The notes: generated by a model from the sequence alone, not told the origin. A stretch of DNA of 64,000 nucleotides from Dasania phycosphaerae (GCF_026891035.1 NZ_JAPTGG010000003.1:310001-374000); one strand, 5' to 3'; shown: positions 44,596 to 54,043, numbered from the stretch's first letter. Program-made: numbers and translations.

Positions 44596-45096
44596 ATGAG
44601 TGATACCCCCAAAAAAATCAGTATCTTTGTGGATGTGCAAAACATCTACTACACCTGCCGGCAGGCTTACCAAGCCAGCTTTGATTACAATCAATTTTGG
44701 GCTGAAGTCACCGAAGGCAAAGAGCTAGTCAGCGCCATAGCCTACGCCACCGACAATGGCGACGAAAAACAACGCCAGTTTCAAAATATCCTGCGCGCCA
44801 TAGGCTTTACCGTAAAACTCAAGCCGGTATTAAAACGTTTGGATGGTACTACTAAGGCCGATTGGGATGTGGGCATAGCCCTAGATGTATTCGAGGCCGC
44901 CGCTGACTGCGATACCGTAGTGCTGGCCTCCGGCGATGGCGATTTTGATATATTGCTGCACCGCATAAAAAAGCGTTTTAATACCGACAGTATTGTTTAT
45001 GGTGTGGCCAAGCTAACCTCAGATTTTTTGATTAAAGAGGCTAGCGAGTTTGTGGCTATAGATGAGAGGTTGTTGTTGAAGAAGGGTGGTCGATAA
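44596..45096 (+). CDS. NYN-domain (LabA/DUF88-type) putative ribonuclease
   Basis: 166 residues, essentially one NYN domain of the PIN-like nuclease fold. The acidic metal-binding residues are present: D13 in FVDVQN, D91 and D97 in ADWDVGIALD, D114/D116 in ASGDGDFD. This points to a metal-dependent RNase active in the cytoplasm. A ribbon-helix-helix protein gene starts 34 bp downstream on the same strand; PIN-type toxins often pair with such partners, so a toxin-antitoxin-like role is possible but unproven. Confidence 0.88.
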   Translation: MSDTPKKISIFVDVQNIYYTCRQAYQASFDYNQFWAEVTEGKELVSAIAYATDNGDEKQRQFQNILRAIGFTVKLKPVLKRLDGTTKADWDVGIALDVFEAAADCDTVVLASGDGDFDILLHRIKKRFNTDSIVYGVAKLTSDFLIKEASEFVAIDERLLLKKGGR

Positions 45097-45130
45097 TTTC
45101 AGTTCGTAAGCGCGCAGAAAGGGGTGGGTT

Positions 45131-45406
45131 ATGAGTAAACTCAAAGTTACACCTAAGTTTAAAACTGAAGCCGAAGAGAAGGCATTTTGGGAAGAGCATG
45201 ACTCCACTGATTATGTGGATTGGAAACAGGCACAATCAGTTTTAATGCCCAATTTAAAACCTTCCACTAAAACAATTTCACTCAGGCTGCCGGAAGGCTT
45301 ATTGGATAGTATTAAAATCGAAGCCAATAAGCTTGATGTGCCTTATCAGTCGCTGATCAAAATCTGGCTCGCCGATGATGTTAAGCAGAGTAGTAATGCT
45401 GGATGA
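45131..45406 (+). CDS. BrnA/CopG-like ribbon-helix-helix protein
   Basis: 91 residues. The N-terminal segment FKTEAEEKAFWEEHDSTDYVDW is typical of the BrnA/COG5304 antitoxin group. The C-terminal half is a ribbon-helix-helix DNA-binding fold (TKTISLRLPEGLLDSIKIEANKLDVPYQSLIKIWLADDV). BrnA antitoxins normally follow a BrnT toxin gene; here the upstream gene is a NYN nuclease and no BrnT remnant is visible. Either an orphan antitoxin or the regulator of the NYN gene. GTGGG-type RBS is weak but suitably placed. Confidence 0.85.
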   Translation: MSKLKVTPKFKTEAEEKAFWEEHDSTDYVDWKQAQSVLMPNLKPSTKTISLRLPEGLLDSIKIEANKLDVPYQSLIKIWLADDVKQSSNAG

Positions 45407-45543
45407 GTTGCTGATTAGACTACAGAAAATATATAGCTAAAAGTTTCATATTTAGAACTTGAGGCTAGCCCATTTATTCTATTTTAGTAAAAAGTCTGAT
45501 GGCTGACCCTCCAGTCCGCTCAGCCTGTGTACTCAGTTCCTGG

Positions 45544-46947
45544 TTATTCAACTGAGGCATAAAGTTTTCCATTCGAAAGCCATGCATACATTAAGTTTCC
45601 ATATTCATTTATATCAACTGCAAAAAGACTCGGGGGAGATACATCGTTAAAGATTTGTTCTGTCGATGTCCATCCTTCAGTATATATTAATCTGTTTAAC
45701 CATATGTCGATATTTCCTTGAGCCCAAAATAGAAGAAACGAGTTGCCAAATGACAATAGCTCTACTTTTCTGATTAACTCAGGATTTGTCTCAAAGGTTT
45801 CTTCTGACCACTCTTTGCTTACATTTCTGTACAAACTATAAATATTATTTTTAAAAGTAAATGCTACGGCAGTATTTCCCATAGTGTCACTTTTAATATT
45901 TACATTATCAAAGCGATAATATACGCCGTCCGAGTCTTCACGCGGTATAGACTTAATTTCTGTTGTAACCCAATCACGATTATTTTTCACCAGCCTACTT
46001 TCAAATAATGTAAGCTCTTCATGCAAGATAGAATAATCTTGCCAAATCACCACCGTGTCGCCAAGGGAGTCATGGGTAATTTTAGGGCCGCTAAACTGGC
46101 TCGGGTTTCCTCTGCCAAGTGCTATTGGTTCCATCCATGAGTCAGATTCTACATCGTATTGATTTACTAGGACTTGCGCTGGACTGTCTACTCTGCTCCA
46201 AACAGCAAATGCATCACCTTCAGGGGTTATAGACAGCTGTACATTCAGGTCTCCTGTTCCGTCACTAGATTCAATCTTCTGAGCCGTACCCCAACCAATT
46301 CCTTTTACATAACGATTAGACCAAACACTAGAGTCTCCAGCGCTGGCGCTCTCAAATCCATCAAAGCGTATCCAAGCAGCTATAGCGTTGCCATTCCCAT
46401 CCATGCCTATAACTGAGCCGCTAGAGCTTCCGTCTCCATCAAGCTCAATTGGGACGGCCATTTCCCAGCCATCAGCGACACTGTATTGGGCAGCCCAAAT
46501 GACATGATCGTCTTCTACCCATACAGCAATGGCATTACCATCAGAGTCCATTGCTATCTGAGGGGCGTATAAAAAATTATCTGAGCTTTGCAGCAGTTTT
46601 GGTTCACTCCATATTCCTGATGATTTATGGAATCTTGAAGTATAAATATCATGTTCATCTCTACTCCATACAACAATAGCATTCCCTTCTGAGTCGACAG
46701 CACAAACAGGAATGATGGAGTAAGAGTTTTCCATTAGGATTGCTGGATTAGTTGAAAGAGTGATTTCTGAATTATCACTATCGGTTGAGTTGCCATTGTC
46801 GCCACCGCCACCGCCACCGCCACCGCCACCGCCACCGCCACCGCCACCGCCACCGCAGCTTGTGATAAGCATGGCTAAAGCTGAGAACATAAAGGAAAGA
46901 CGAAAAATAGTTTTTGTGGGTAGATAGTCCCGAAAAAATAGAAGCAA
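45544..46947 (-). CDS. Lipoprotein with poly-glycine tract and beta-propeller-like repeats
   Basis: 467 residues. The signal segment ends in LITSC, a lipobox, and the lipidated Cys is followed at once by 18 glycines, then an Asn/Asp/Ser linker. The rest is about six degenerate repeats with a core like D-x-x-GNAIAVW-x(8-12)-Y (DSDGNAIAVW, DGNGNAIAAW, TPEGDAFAVW), suggesting a beta-propeller. No enzyme motif is seen. The gene is more AT-rich than its neighbours, as is the flanking DNA, hinting at recent acquisition. Surface or periplasmic binding protein of unknown role. Confidence 0.72.
   Translation of the reverse strand: MLLFFRDYLPTKTIFRLSFMFSALAMLITSCGGGGGGGGGGGGGGGGGGDNGNSTDSDNSEITLSTNPAILMENSYSIIPVCAVDSEGNAIVVWSRDEHDIYTSRFHKSSGIWSEPKLLQSSDNFLYAPQIAMDSDGNAIAVWVEDDHVIWAAQYSVADGWEMAVPIELDGDGSSSGSVIGMDGNGNAIAAWIRFDGFESASAGDSSVWSNRYVKGIGWGTAQKIESSDGTGDLNVQLSITPEGDAFAVWSRVDSPAQVLVNQYDVESDSWMEPIALGRGNPSQFSGPKITHDSLGDTVVIWQDYSILHEELTLFESRLVKNNRDWVTTEIKSIPREDSDGVYYRFDNVNIKSDTMGNTAVAFTFKNNIYSLYRNVSKEWSEETFETNPELIRKVELLSFGNSFLLFWAQGNIDIWLNRLIYTEGWTSTEQIFNDVSPPSLFAVDINEYGNLMYAWLSNGKLYASVE
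46801..46854 (-). repeat. In-frame hexanucleotide tandem repeat (9 x GGTGGC)
   Basis: Nine perfect copies of a 6-bp unit encode the 18 glycines after the lipobox Cys. A unit gain or loss keeps the frame, so only linker length would change. Confidence 0.95.
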
Positions 46948-47221
46948 AACGGCAGATCCTTCTGTTTTATTGTATTGATTGAGGAGGTAAGAATAACAGA
47001 GGATAGCTAAACTTCAAAAGACAGATAGCTTGCTACGAGATGATTTCTGCAATAAATATCTACTTCAGCTTCAGGCTAAATTGATAGACGGTTTTATTGG
47101 GGGGCTGTCAGCCTGCTCTGCTGGGTATTCTGGGTCACTATTGCGTAAGCTGGCACCTAATTTTATGGCCGCTTACTATTTTAAATATTCCGTTTAGCCA
47201 CTACAGATACATTTCAAAAAG

Positions 47222-47482
47222 CTAAAATAAAGGATTCTCACCCTTCAATGCTTCCTTAGCTTTTTCCATATCCACTGCATCTTTAGCCTGAGTTTTGTCT
47301 ACCGCTTCATAGGCTTTTTTATAATCCACACCGTCGGTGCTTACTGCGCCTTTGAGCTTGTCTTTGTCTACTGACTCATTGGCTTTTTCTTTGTCTACCG
47401 ATTCGGCCAATTTGCCGTAGTCTACGGCAAAGCTTAGGCTGCTGCTGAATAGTAAAGCTAGGGCTAGGCTAAGTGTTTTCAT
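47222..47482 (-). CDS. Small exported nonapeptide-repeat protein
   Basis: 86 residues. A signal peptide of about 19 residues (cleavage near SFA-VD) is followed by roughly six copies of a 9-residue unit, consensus VDxxKAxEA (VDYGKLAES, VDKEKANES, VDYKKAYEA, VDKTQAKDA, VDMEKAKEA), with one insertion (GAVSTDG). Strongly charged and likely helical. I do not recognise a family. It lies 47 bp from the DUF4252 gene on the same strand and may be co-transcribed with it. Confidence 0.7.
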   Translation of the reverse strand: MKTLSLALALLFSSSLSFAVDYGKLAESVDKEKANESVDKDKLKGAVSTDGVDYKKAYEAVDKTQAKDAVDMEKAKEALKGENPLF

Positions 47483-47529
47483 GGTTCTGTCCTTTGATAA
47501 GTAAATTGGCTGTGATCACAGTCTACCTT

Positions 47530-48087
47530 TTATTGCCCGTAGGGCAAGCTAAGATATTGCTCGACATTGTTGAGGTTAATATTCAGCGATTGAATTACCC
47601 GGCTAACATTGGCGGGGTCTATTTCGCCAACAATGTTTACAAAATAGGCTTCGCCACCGGGTATGTGGCTGCTAATGGCCATCACCACTAAGCCTGCGAT
47701 TTTATTATTCTCACTGCGGGTGAATATGCGCACTTTATCTTTGTTTTCATTAATACTCACCACGTTTTGCCATTGCTGTTTTTGCACGCTGTCGCTGACT
47801 TGCTTAAGCAAGTCGTTGGCGTTGTCGTAGTTATTGTTAAGGCTGTAAACGCGGGCGTTAACTTGCTCTAGCTTATTAAGCAGTATTGCCAGCTCGGCAT
47901 CTTGCTGTTGGGCTAGCATGCTGGCCATGCCGATTAAGGCTTTGTTTAAGTTTACTTCAAGCTTGGCATTGCCGTAGTGTTGGCTGAGTTGGGTAAAATC
48001 CATATAGCCCGCCGTGGCGTTTTGCGACAGGGCAGGGTTGGCGAGCAGCAAGCTGCAAAGAACTAAATAATATAAGCGTGAAAACAT
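47530..48087 (-). CDS. DUF4252-domain exported protein
   Basis: 185 residues with a signal peptide (ending ALSQN). The mature part matches the DUF4252 pattern: KVRIFTRSENNKIAGLVVMA and the conserved end YFVNIVGEIDPANVSRV. Found in envelope or stress-related settings; molecular role unknown. It has the best promoter of this region, and a 23-bp palindrome sits next to the -35, so transcription is probably regulated. Confidence 0.83.
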   Translation of the reverse strand: MFSRLYYLVLCSLLLANPALSQNATAGYMDFTQLSQHYGNAKLEVNLNKALIGMASMLAQQQDAELAILLNKLEQVNARVYSLNNNYDNANDLLKQVSDSVQKQQWQNVVSINENKDKVRIFTRSENNKIAGLVVMAISSHIPGGEAYFVNIVGEIDPANVSRVIQSLNINLNNVEQYLSLPYGQ

Positions 48088-48109
48088 GGTACAGGCCTTA
48101 TGCGGATGA

Positions 48110-48138
48110 ATAGCAAGCGCGGCAGCTATTTAAGTCAA
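48110..48138 (-). promoter_or_regulatory. Promoter of the DUF4252 gene
   Basis: On the minus strand: -35 TTGACT (48138-48133), 17-bp spacer, -10 TGCTAT (48115-48110), about 23 bp before the ATG. Confidence 0.6.
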
Positions 48139-48161
48139 TAGTTGAGGTGTCACCTCAACTA
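48139..48161. promoter_or_regulatory. 23-bp perfect palindrome abutting the -35 box
   Basis: TAGTTGAGGTG-T-CACCTCAACTA: 11-bp arms around a single T, immediately upstream of the DUF4252 promoter -35. Its place fits an activator (or repressor) binding site. It could also act as a hairpin after ybiT, but there is no T-run. Confidence 0.6.
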
Positions 48162-48226
48162 ACTGACCGCGCAGCTGTTGCTATATAAGCATACTCAATA
48201 GGCCTGTGAATACTCTTATTTACGGG

Positions 48227-49822
48227 CTAGCTATTGCTTTCTTGCTTGGCTAAGTACTCTTCGTAAGTGCCTTGGAAATCAATCAGCTGCTGATCTTTAA
48301 TTTCTACCACGCGGGTGGCCAGCGATGAAACAAACTCCCTGTCGTGGCTGACAAATATCAAGGTGCCCTCGTAGTGTTCCAGCGCCAGGTTAAGCGCTTC
48401 TATGGATTCCATATCCAAGTGGTTAGTGGGTTCGTCCATGATTAATACATTGGTGTTTTGCATCATCAGTTTGCCAAATAGCAGGCGGTTTTTTTCACCC
48501 CCCGAGCATACCCGTACCTGTTTTTTGGAGTCGTCAGCAGAAAACAATAAACGCCCTAAAGTGGCGCGCACAATTTGGTCGTCGTGGCTTTCGTTGCGCC
48601 ACTGGCCCATCCAGTCAAACAGGTTGAGGTCGCTGTCAAAATCATCGCCGCTGTCTTGCGGGCAGTAACCTAGGGTGGCGTTTTCTGCCCATTTGATATT
48701 GCCGCCGTTGGCTTTAATCTCATTCATCAAGCAGCGCAAAAAGGTAGTTTTACCCGCGCCGTTTTCACCTATTACCGCCATGCGGGTACCGGCTTCGATA
48801 ATCATAGAGCCATCTTTAAACAGGGTTTCGCCGTCAAAGCCATGGCTGAGGTTCTCTAATATTAAAGCTTGGCGGTGTAGCTTTTTCTCTTGGGTGAAGC
48901 GTATATAAGGGCTAACCCGGCTAGAGGGCTTAATGTCCTCTAGTTTGATTTTATCAATTTGCTTGGCCCGCGAGGTGGCCTGCTTAGCCTTAGAGGCGTT
49001 GGCCGAAAAGCGGCTAACAAATTGCTGCAGCTCGGCAATTTGCGATTTCTTTTTTGCGTTTTCGGATTGCAGGCGTTCGCGCGCTTGCGTCGATGCGGTC
49101 ATAAAGTCATCGTAGTTACCGGGGTATAGGCGCAGCTCACCGTAATCTATATCGGCCATGTGGGTACAAACCGAGTTTAAAAAGTGTCTGTCGTGCGAGA
49201 TGATAATCATGGTGCTTTTACGTTCGTTGAGCACCCCTTCCAGCCAGCGTATGGAGTTAATGTCCAAGTTGTTGGTGGGTTCGTCCAGTAACAAAATATC
49301 CGGGTCAGAAAATAGCGCCTGGGCCAGCAATACCCGCAGCTTCCAACCGGGGGCCACTTCACTCATGGGGCCGTAGTGCAGCTCTTGGGCGATACCTGCG
49401 CCCATGAGTAATTCACCGGCGCGGCTCTCGGCGCTATAGCCATCCATTTCGGCAAATTGCACTTCCAGCTCGGCCACCTGCATGCCTTCTTCTTCACTCA
49501 TTTCAGGCAGGCTGTAAAGGCGATCGCGCTCGCGCTTTACTTCCCATAATTGAGTGTGGCCCATAATTACCGTGTCTATCACGCTGTATTCTTCAAAGGC
49601 AAACTGATCCTGGTTGAGTTTACCTACCCGCTCATTGGGGCTAATGGCCACATTGCCAGAGGTGGGGGCCAGGCTGCCATCCAAAATTTTCATAAAGGTG
49701 GACTTGCCGCAGCCATTGGCGCCTATTAGGCCATAGCGATTACCTTCGCCAAATTTAACCGAGATATTTTCAAATAAAGGCTTGGGGCCAAACTGCATGG
49801 TGATATTAGCGGTGGTAATCAA
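48227..49822 (-). CDS. ybiT: ABC-F family ATPase, YbiT type
   Basis: 531 residues, two ABC ATPase domains without membrane segments: Walker A GANGCGKST and GENGAGKTT, Walker B ILLLDEPTNNLD and LIMDEPTNHLD, linked by a charged coiled-coil region (about 235-300). The first signature motif reads VAPGWK instead of LSGGE, the YbiT-subfamily feature, while the second is CSGGEKNR. ABC-F proteins act on the ribosome. Length matches E. coli YbiT (530). Monocistronic by spacing. Confidence 0.92.
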   Translation of the reverse strand: MITTANITMQFGPKPLFENISVKFGEGNRYGLIGANGCGKSTFMKILDGSLAPTSGNVAISPNERVGKLNQDQFAFEEYSVIDTVIMGHTQLWEVKRERDRLYSLPEMSEEEGMQVAELEVQFAEMDGYSAESRAGELLMGAGIAQELHYGPMSEVAPGWKLRVLLAQALFSDPDILLLDEPTNNLDINSIRWLEGVLNERKSTMIIISHDRHFLNSVCTHMADIDYGELRLYPGNYDDFMTASTQARERLQSENAKKKSQIAELQQFVSRFSANASKAKQATSRAKQIDKIKLEDIKPSSRVSPYIRFTQEKKLHRQALILENLSHGFDGETLFKDGSMIIEAGTRMAVIGENGAGKTTFLRCLMNEIKANGGNIKWAENATLGYCPQDSGDDFDSDLNLFDWMGQWRNESHDDQIVRATLGRLLFSADDSKKQVRVCSGGEKNRLLFGKLMMQNTNVLIMDEPTNHLDMESIEALNLALEHYEGTLIFVSHDREFVSSLATRVVEIKDQQLIDFQGTYEEYLAKQESNS

Positions 49823-50067
49823 GGGTAAAATCCTAGGGTGTGTATGAGTGACTATAAAGGGGCATTATAAAGGGTGCGTACTATAGGGATTTGTAGGCCT
49901 GAGGTCGAGCCGGGCTGGCCATTTTTTATCCAGTCAGCTCTGAAATTCTCTATGTTTGTGCTTTATAGGCCCAGCTATGCTTGGCCATAGTTTAGGAATA
50001 GTATGAGTGCAAGCGCTGGTCTATAGCTTATCAGCAGGGTGTAATAAGGATGTACTAAGGGAGCGGA

Positions 50068-50541
50068 ATGCAATTTATGAAAGGGTTTTACCGTACTGTA
50101 TTGGCGAGTTTATTGGTGTTTAGCTTGGCCACTTATAACCATGCCGAGCAGGATGCACCAAAATCGCAAGAGCCTGCAGGCTTGATAGAACAGTTGCTGG
50201 AGTATTTTGGCCTAGCTGACGAGGCCGATAAGCCTGCTACAGCTGCCGATCCCAAGCCGCTTAGCCAGCCCGCGGTAGACAATCTAACCGAGCAGGCTGC
50301 CGAGCTACTGCCCATTCAACCCTTGGATTTGAGGTTGCCCGAGGGCAGCAGCGCTGATGACTCGGCCTTGGACGAGGCCAAACCCACTTTGCCCAATTTA
50401 TTTGCTAAGCCTGCCCAGCCCAAGAGCGAAGCGGGGCGCATATCAGTATCGGGCAAGCCTTTACTCAAATTTGGCGAGGCCTATACCGATGCGCCCAAGG
50501 TAGAGGGTGCTGACATCTCAGTAGAGATGAAGATAGATTAG
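50068..50541 (+). CDS. Exported hypothetical protein
   Basis: 157 residues. A signal peptide (residues 5-26, NHA-EQ) leads into an acidic, Pro/Ala-rich, low-complexity sequence with one short amphipathic stretch (GLIEQLLEYFGLADEAD). It ends in ISVSGKPLLKFGEAY...ISVEMKID, a possible small beta hairpin. I do not recognise a family. The gene stands alone, with GGGAGCGGA before the ATG. The preceding 245 bp show no other feature. Confidence 0.6.
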   Translation: MQFMKGFYRTVLASLLVFSLATYNHAEQDAPKSQEPAGLIEQLLEYFGLADEADKPATAADPKPLSQPAVDNLTEQAAELLPIQPLDLRLPEGSSADDSALDEAKPTLPNLFAKPAQPKSEAGRISVSGKPLLKFGEAYTDAPKVEGADISVEMKID

Positions 50542-50667
50542 CTATAGCTATTGACTATAGCTCTTGGCTATCACATCAATTTAGATAATTCATTTTATCT
50601 ATGGTTGGTCAGCGACTATGCTTACTCTCGTTATCAAGGTTTCACTCACAGTTAAAGAGGAAAGAAA

Positions 50668-51183
50668 ATGAGCCGTAGAGTCCCTGATGTTGTTTTTAAA
50701 ACCCGCGTACGCGACGAGAGCATACAACACGAAAACCCCTTCCGCTGGGAAGACAAAACCACTGCCGATATTTTTGCCGGCAAAAGCGTGGTAATAGTGG
50801 CCCTGCCCGGTGCGTTTACCCCAACCTGTTCCAGCACCCACCTGCCTGGCTACGAGGCCAAGTACGATGAGCTTAAGGCCAAAGGTGTGGATGAGGTGTA
50901 CTGCCTTAGCGTTAACGATGCCTTTAGCATGTTCCAGTGGTCTAAAAACCTGGGCATAGAAAAGGTCAAAATGTTGCCCGACGGCAACGGTGACTTCACT
51001 CGCCTAATGGGTATGTTGGTGAAAAAGCAAAACCTGGGTTTTGGTGATCGCTCATGGCGCTACTCTATGCACGTAGTGGATGGCGAAATTAAGAGCCTGT
51101 TTGTAGAGCCCGGTATGATGGATAACTGCCCCGAAGATCCTTTCGAGGTCAGTGACGTAGATACTATGCTTAAGAGCCTCTAG
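50668..51183 (+). CDS. Peroxiredoxin, Prx5-type
   Basis: 171 residues. Active-site LPGAFTPTCSSTHLPGYE places the peroxidatic Cys at C54. R127/R130 in DRSWRYSM are the usual activating arginines. The C-terminal segment VEPGMMDNCPEDPFEVSD is that of the Prx domain of the hybrid Prx-glutaredoxins, but the glutaredoxin domain is missing here, so a separate glutaredoxin/GSH must recycle it. RBS GAGGAAAG precedes the ATG. Only distantly similar to the peroxiredoxin at 2132-2608. Confidence 0.92.
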   Translation: MSRRVPDVVFKTRVRDESIQHENPFRWEDKTTADIFAGKSVVIVALPGAFTPTCSSTHLPGYEAKYDELKAKGVDEVYCLSVNDAFSMFQWSKNLGIEKVKMLPDGNGDFTRLMGMLVKKQNLGFGDRSWRYSMHVVDGEIKSLFVEPGMMDNCPEDPFEVSDVDTMLKSL

Positions 51184-51240
51184 GTTTTAGTCGCTAGCGA
51201 GCATAGAGAGTACAGGCAGCTGCGGCGCTAGGCGATGATG

Positions 51241-51582
51241 TTAATCGCTATAGCGCACGCGGGTGCCGCGTTCCACGCTCATGGTAATCTCAGCGGCGCT
51301 GAGTTGCTTGGGGAAATAACAGCCAGAAATTTTTGCTTCACAAAAGCTGGCCCCTTCTAAATTGGTATTGCGAAAATCCACCCCTCTTAAATCGGCACCT
51401 CGAAAGTAGGCATCGCCAAAATCCAAACCTTCACACTCCATCTTGCGCAGATCTAAGCCGCGATAATCACCACTGACTAACTTGCTGTTGTCCAAGCTGT
51501 TTTTCTTGCTATTAAATTCGCTGATTTTTTCACGGCGCAGTAATTGGTATAGCGGATCATCGGAAATAGTGGGTGTGGTCAT
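51241..51582 (-). CDS. Pentapeptide-repeat protein
   Basis: 113 residues. After a polar N-terminus (to about 35), seven or eight A(D/N)LxX-type repeats form one short right-handed beta-helix (YRGLDLRKMECEGLDFGD...GADLRGVDFRNTNLEGASF). No catalytic residue is expected. Some family members mimic DNA and protect gyrase, but this one is too short to claim that. Divergent from polB across an 81-bp gap. Confidence 0.85.
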   Translation of the reverse strand: MTTPTISDDPLYQLLRREKISEFNSKKNSLDNSKLVSGDYRGLDLRKMECEGLDFGDAYFRGADLRGVDFRNTNLEGASFCEAKISGCYFPKQLSAAEITMSVERGTRVRYSD

Positions 51583-51663
51583 TGCTTAATCCTAAGCTTA
51601 TAAGTTTTATTGGTGCTTACAGTATAGAATAGATTTATCACTATGCAGTAAGAGTTAACCAGC

Positions 51664-54038
51664 GTGCAGCAGCAACAAATACAGGGCTTTATACTCAGCC
51701 GCCATTGGCGCGATACCCGCCAGGGCATAGAGCTGAGTTTTTGGCTGGCTACCGCACAGGGGCCTAAGCATATTAGCTTTAGCGGCCAAGAGGCGGTGTT
51801 TTTTTACCGGCCCAGCAAGTAGAGTCCGCCAGCGCTTTGCTCAAACCTTGGCCTAATTGCTATAGCAAGCCGGGGCAGTTGCGCAATTTTGAGTTGCAGC
51901 CAGTGGTGGCTGTTTATTTTCAGCAGCAGCGCGATATGCGTGCCGCCAGCGATTTGCTGCTCGCCAATGGTTACAGCCCCCTGGAATGCGATATTAAACC
52001 CAGTGATCGTTTTTTAATGGAGCGCTTTATACGCGGCGGCATGGCCGTGCGCGGTCAGCCGCAGGGCAATCGTTTTATTAACCCCAGCGTTAAGGCCTGC
52101 GACTATCGGCCCCAGCTAAAATGCCTATCCATAGATATAGAAACCGCCATGCAGGGGCTGAGCCTATACTCTATTTCGGCCTATGCCATGCAGGGCGATA
52201 GCTGCCTTAGTGAAACCTTTATGGTCAGCAGCGAGCCGGTTAATGAGCACGTTCGCCACTTCCCCAACGAGCTATTATTACTAAAAGCCTTTTTAGCCTG
52301 GCTGCAAGACTACGACCCCGACGTTATTATCGGTTGGAATGTAGTCAACTTTGACTGCTGGTTTTTAGCCCAGCTCTGCGAGCAATACCGCATACCCTTC
52401 ACCCTGGGGCGCAAGGGCTTGGGCAGCGAAGGCGAGGTACCCCATTGGCGTTTATTGGATGAAGAGGGTGGCCGCCGAGCCTGCTCAGTCGCCGGGCGGG
52501 TAATCATAGACGGCATAGAGTTATTAAAAGCCGCCACCTACCGCTTTGAAAGTTTTGCCCTCAATGCCGTAGCCAAAAAGGTATTAGGCGATGCCAAACT
52601 TATTCAAGGCCAGCATCGCGGCGACAGTATTACTGAATTATTTTTACACGATAAAGCGGCGCTGGCCTTATACAACGTACACGACTGCAAATTAGTGTGG
52701 GATATTTTTACCCGCCTCAATCTTATAGCGTTTGCCATAGCACGTACTTGCTCTACGGGTCTGCCACTGGATCGCATAGGCGGCTCGGTGGCTTCCTTTG
52801 ATTTTCGCTACCTGCCTTTATTACATAGGCAAGGTTTTGTGGCCCCCAATGGCCATCTCAGTGATGAGGTAGAGGCCAGCCCCGGTGGTTTTGTGATGGA
52901 CTCACAGCCCGGGCTATACCAACATGTACTGGTGTTGGATTTTAAAAGCCTATACCCCTCTATTATTCGCAGCTTTAAAATTGATCCCATGGGCATGGCC
53001 ATAGGCCTGCACAGTGAGTTGGATCAAAGCCAATTAGTGCCCGGCTTTAAAGGTGCATGGTTTAGTAAAAGCCCCAGCATCTTGCCCGACTTAATTGAAG
53101 AGCTGTGGCAGTGGCGCGACCAAGCCAAGGCCAATAATGACCTGCCGCTGTCGCAGGCGATTAAAATTATTATGAGCTCTTTTTATGGCGTATTGGGCTC
53201 AGGCGGCTGCCGTTTTTTTGATCCGCGCCTAGCTACCTCGATTACCAAACGCGGCCATCAAATTATTCAGCAAACCGCCGAGTATATAGAGCGGCAACTG
53301 CTGCAAGGCCAGCGTGCCAAGGTAATCTACGGCGATACTGATTCCGTGTTTGTATGGTTACAGCAGGCGCAAAGCAATGAGCAAGCCCAGGCCATAGGTG
53401 CAGAGCTGGCGCAGCAACTTAACCGCTGGTGGCAGCAGCGCCTGCAAAAAGAATACGGTGTTAGCAGCGCTTTAGAGATAGAATTTGAAACTCATTTTCA
53501 AAAATTTTTAATGCCCACTATGCGCGGCTCCGAGCAGGGCAGCAAAAAACGCTATGCCGGGGTGATAGAGCGCGACGGTGTTAAAAAAGTTATTTTTAAA
53601 GGCCTGGAAAACGTACGCACCGATTGGACACCACTGGCCAGGCAGTTTCAAGAAACCGTGTTCAGCCAGGTGTTTTTTGAGCAGCCCTATCAGCAAACCT
53701 TGTTGAATACCGTAGCGCAACTGCAGGCAGGCGAGTTAGATGCACAACTGGTTTATCGCAAACGCCTGCGCCGCAAGCTCAAAGATTACCAGCGCAATAT
53801 TCCACCCCATGTGCAAGCCGCGCAAAAAGCCGCCGCCCAAGGTGATGATATTAGGCGCGGTGATTGGATAGAATACCTTATCACCCTCAACGGTGCCGAG
53901 CCGGTTAACTACCAGCAGTCGCGCATAGATTATCAGCACTATATTGATAAACAGTTAGCGCCCGCCGTAGATAGTATTTTGCATTGCGTCAATGATAGCT
54001 TTGCCAATGTAACCAGCCAACAACTCAGCATTTTTTAA
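51664..54038 (+). CDS. polB: DNA polymerase II, with an apparent N-terminal frameshift
   Basis: Family B polymerase similar to E. coli Pol II. The frame from GTG 51664 encodes QGFILSRHWRDTRQG and other expected N-terminal residues but meets TAG at 51820. The rest continues from a different frame. Adding one T to the T7 tract at 51799-51805 joins them, reading QEAVFFLPAQQV where E. coli has QESVAFIPADQV, and gives about 791 residues (783 in E. coli). Exonuclease (SIDIET, GWNVVNFD) and polymerase motifs (DFKSLYPSII, YGDTDSVF) are intact downstream. Real mutation, slippage or sequence error cannot be told apart. No LexA box seen. Confidence 0.88.
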
Positions 54039-54043
54039 CAGCA

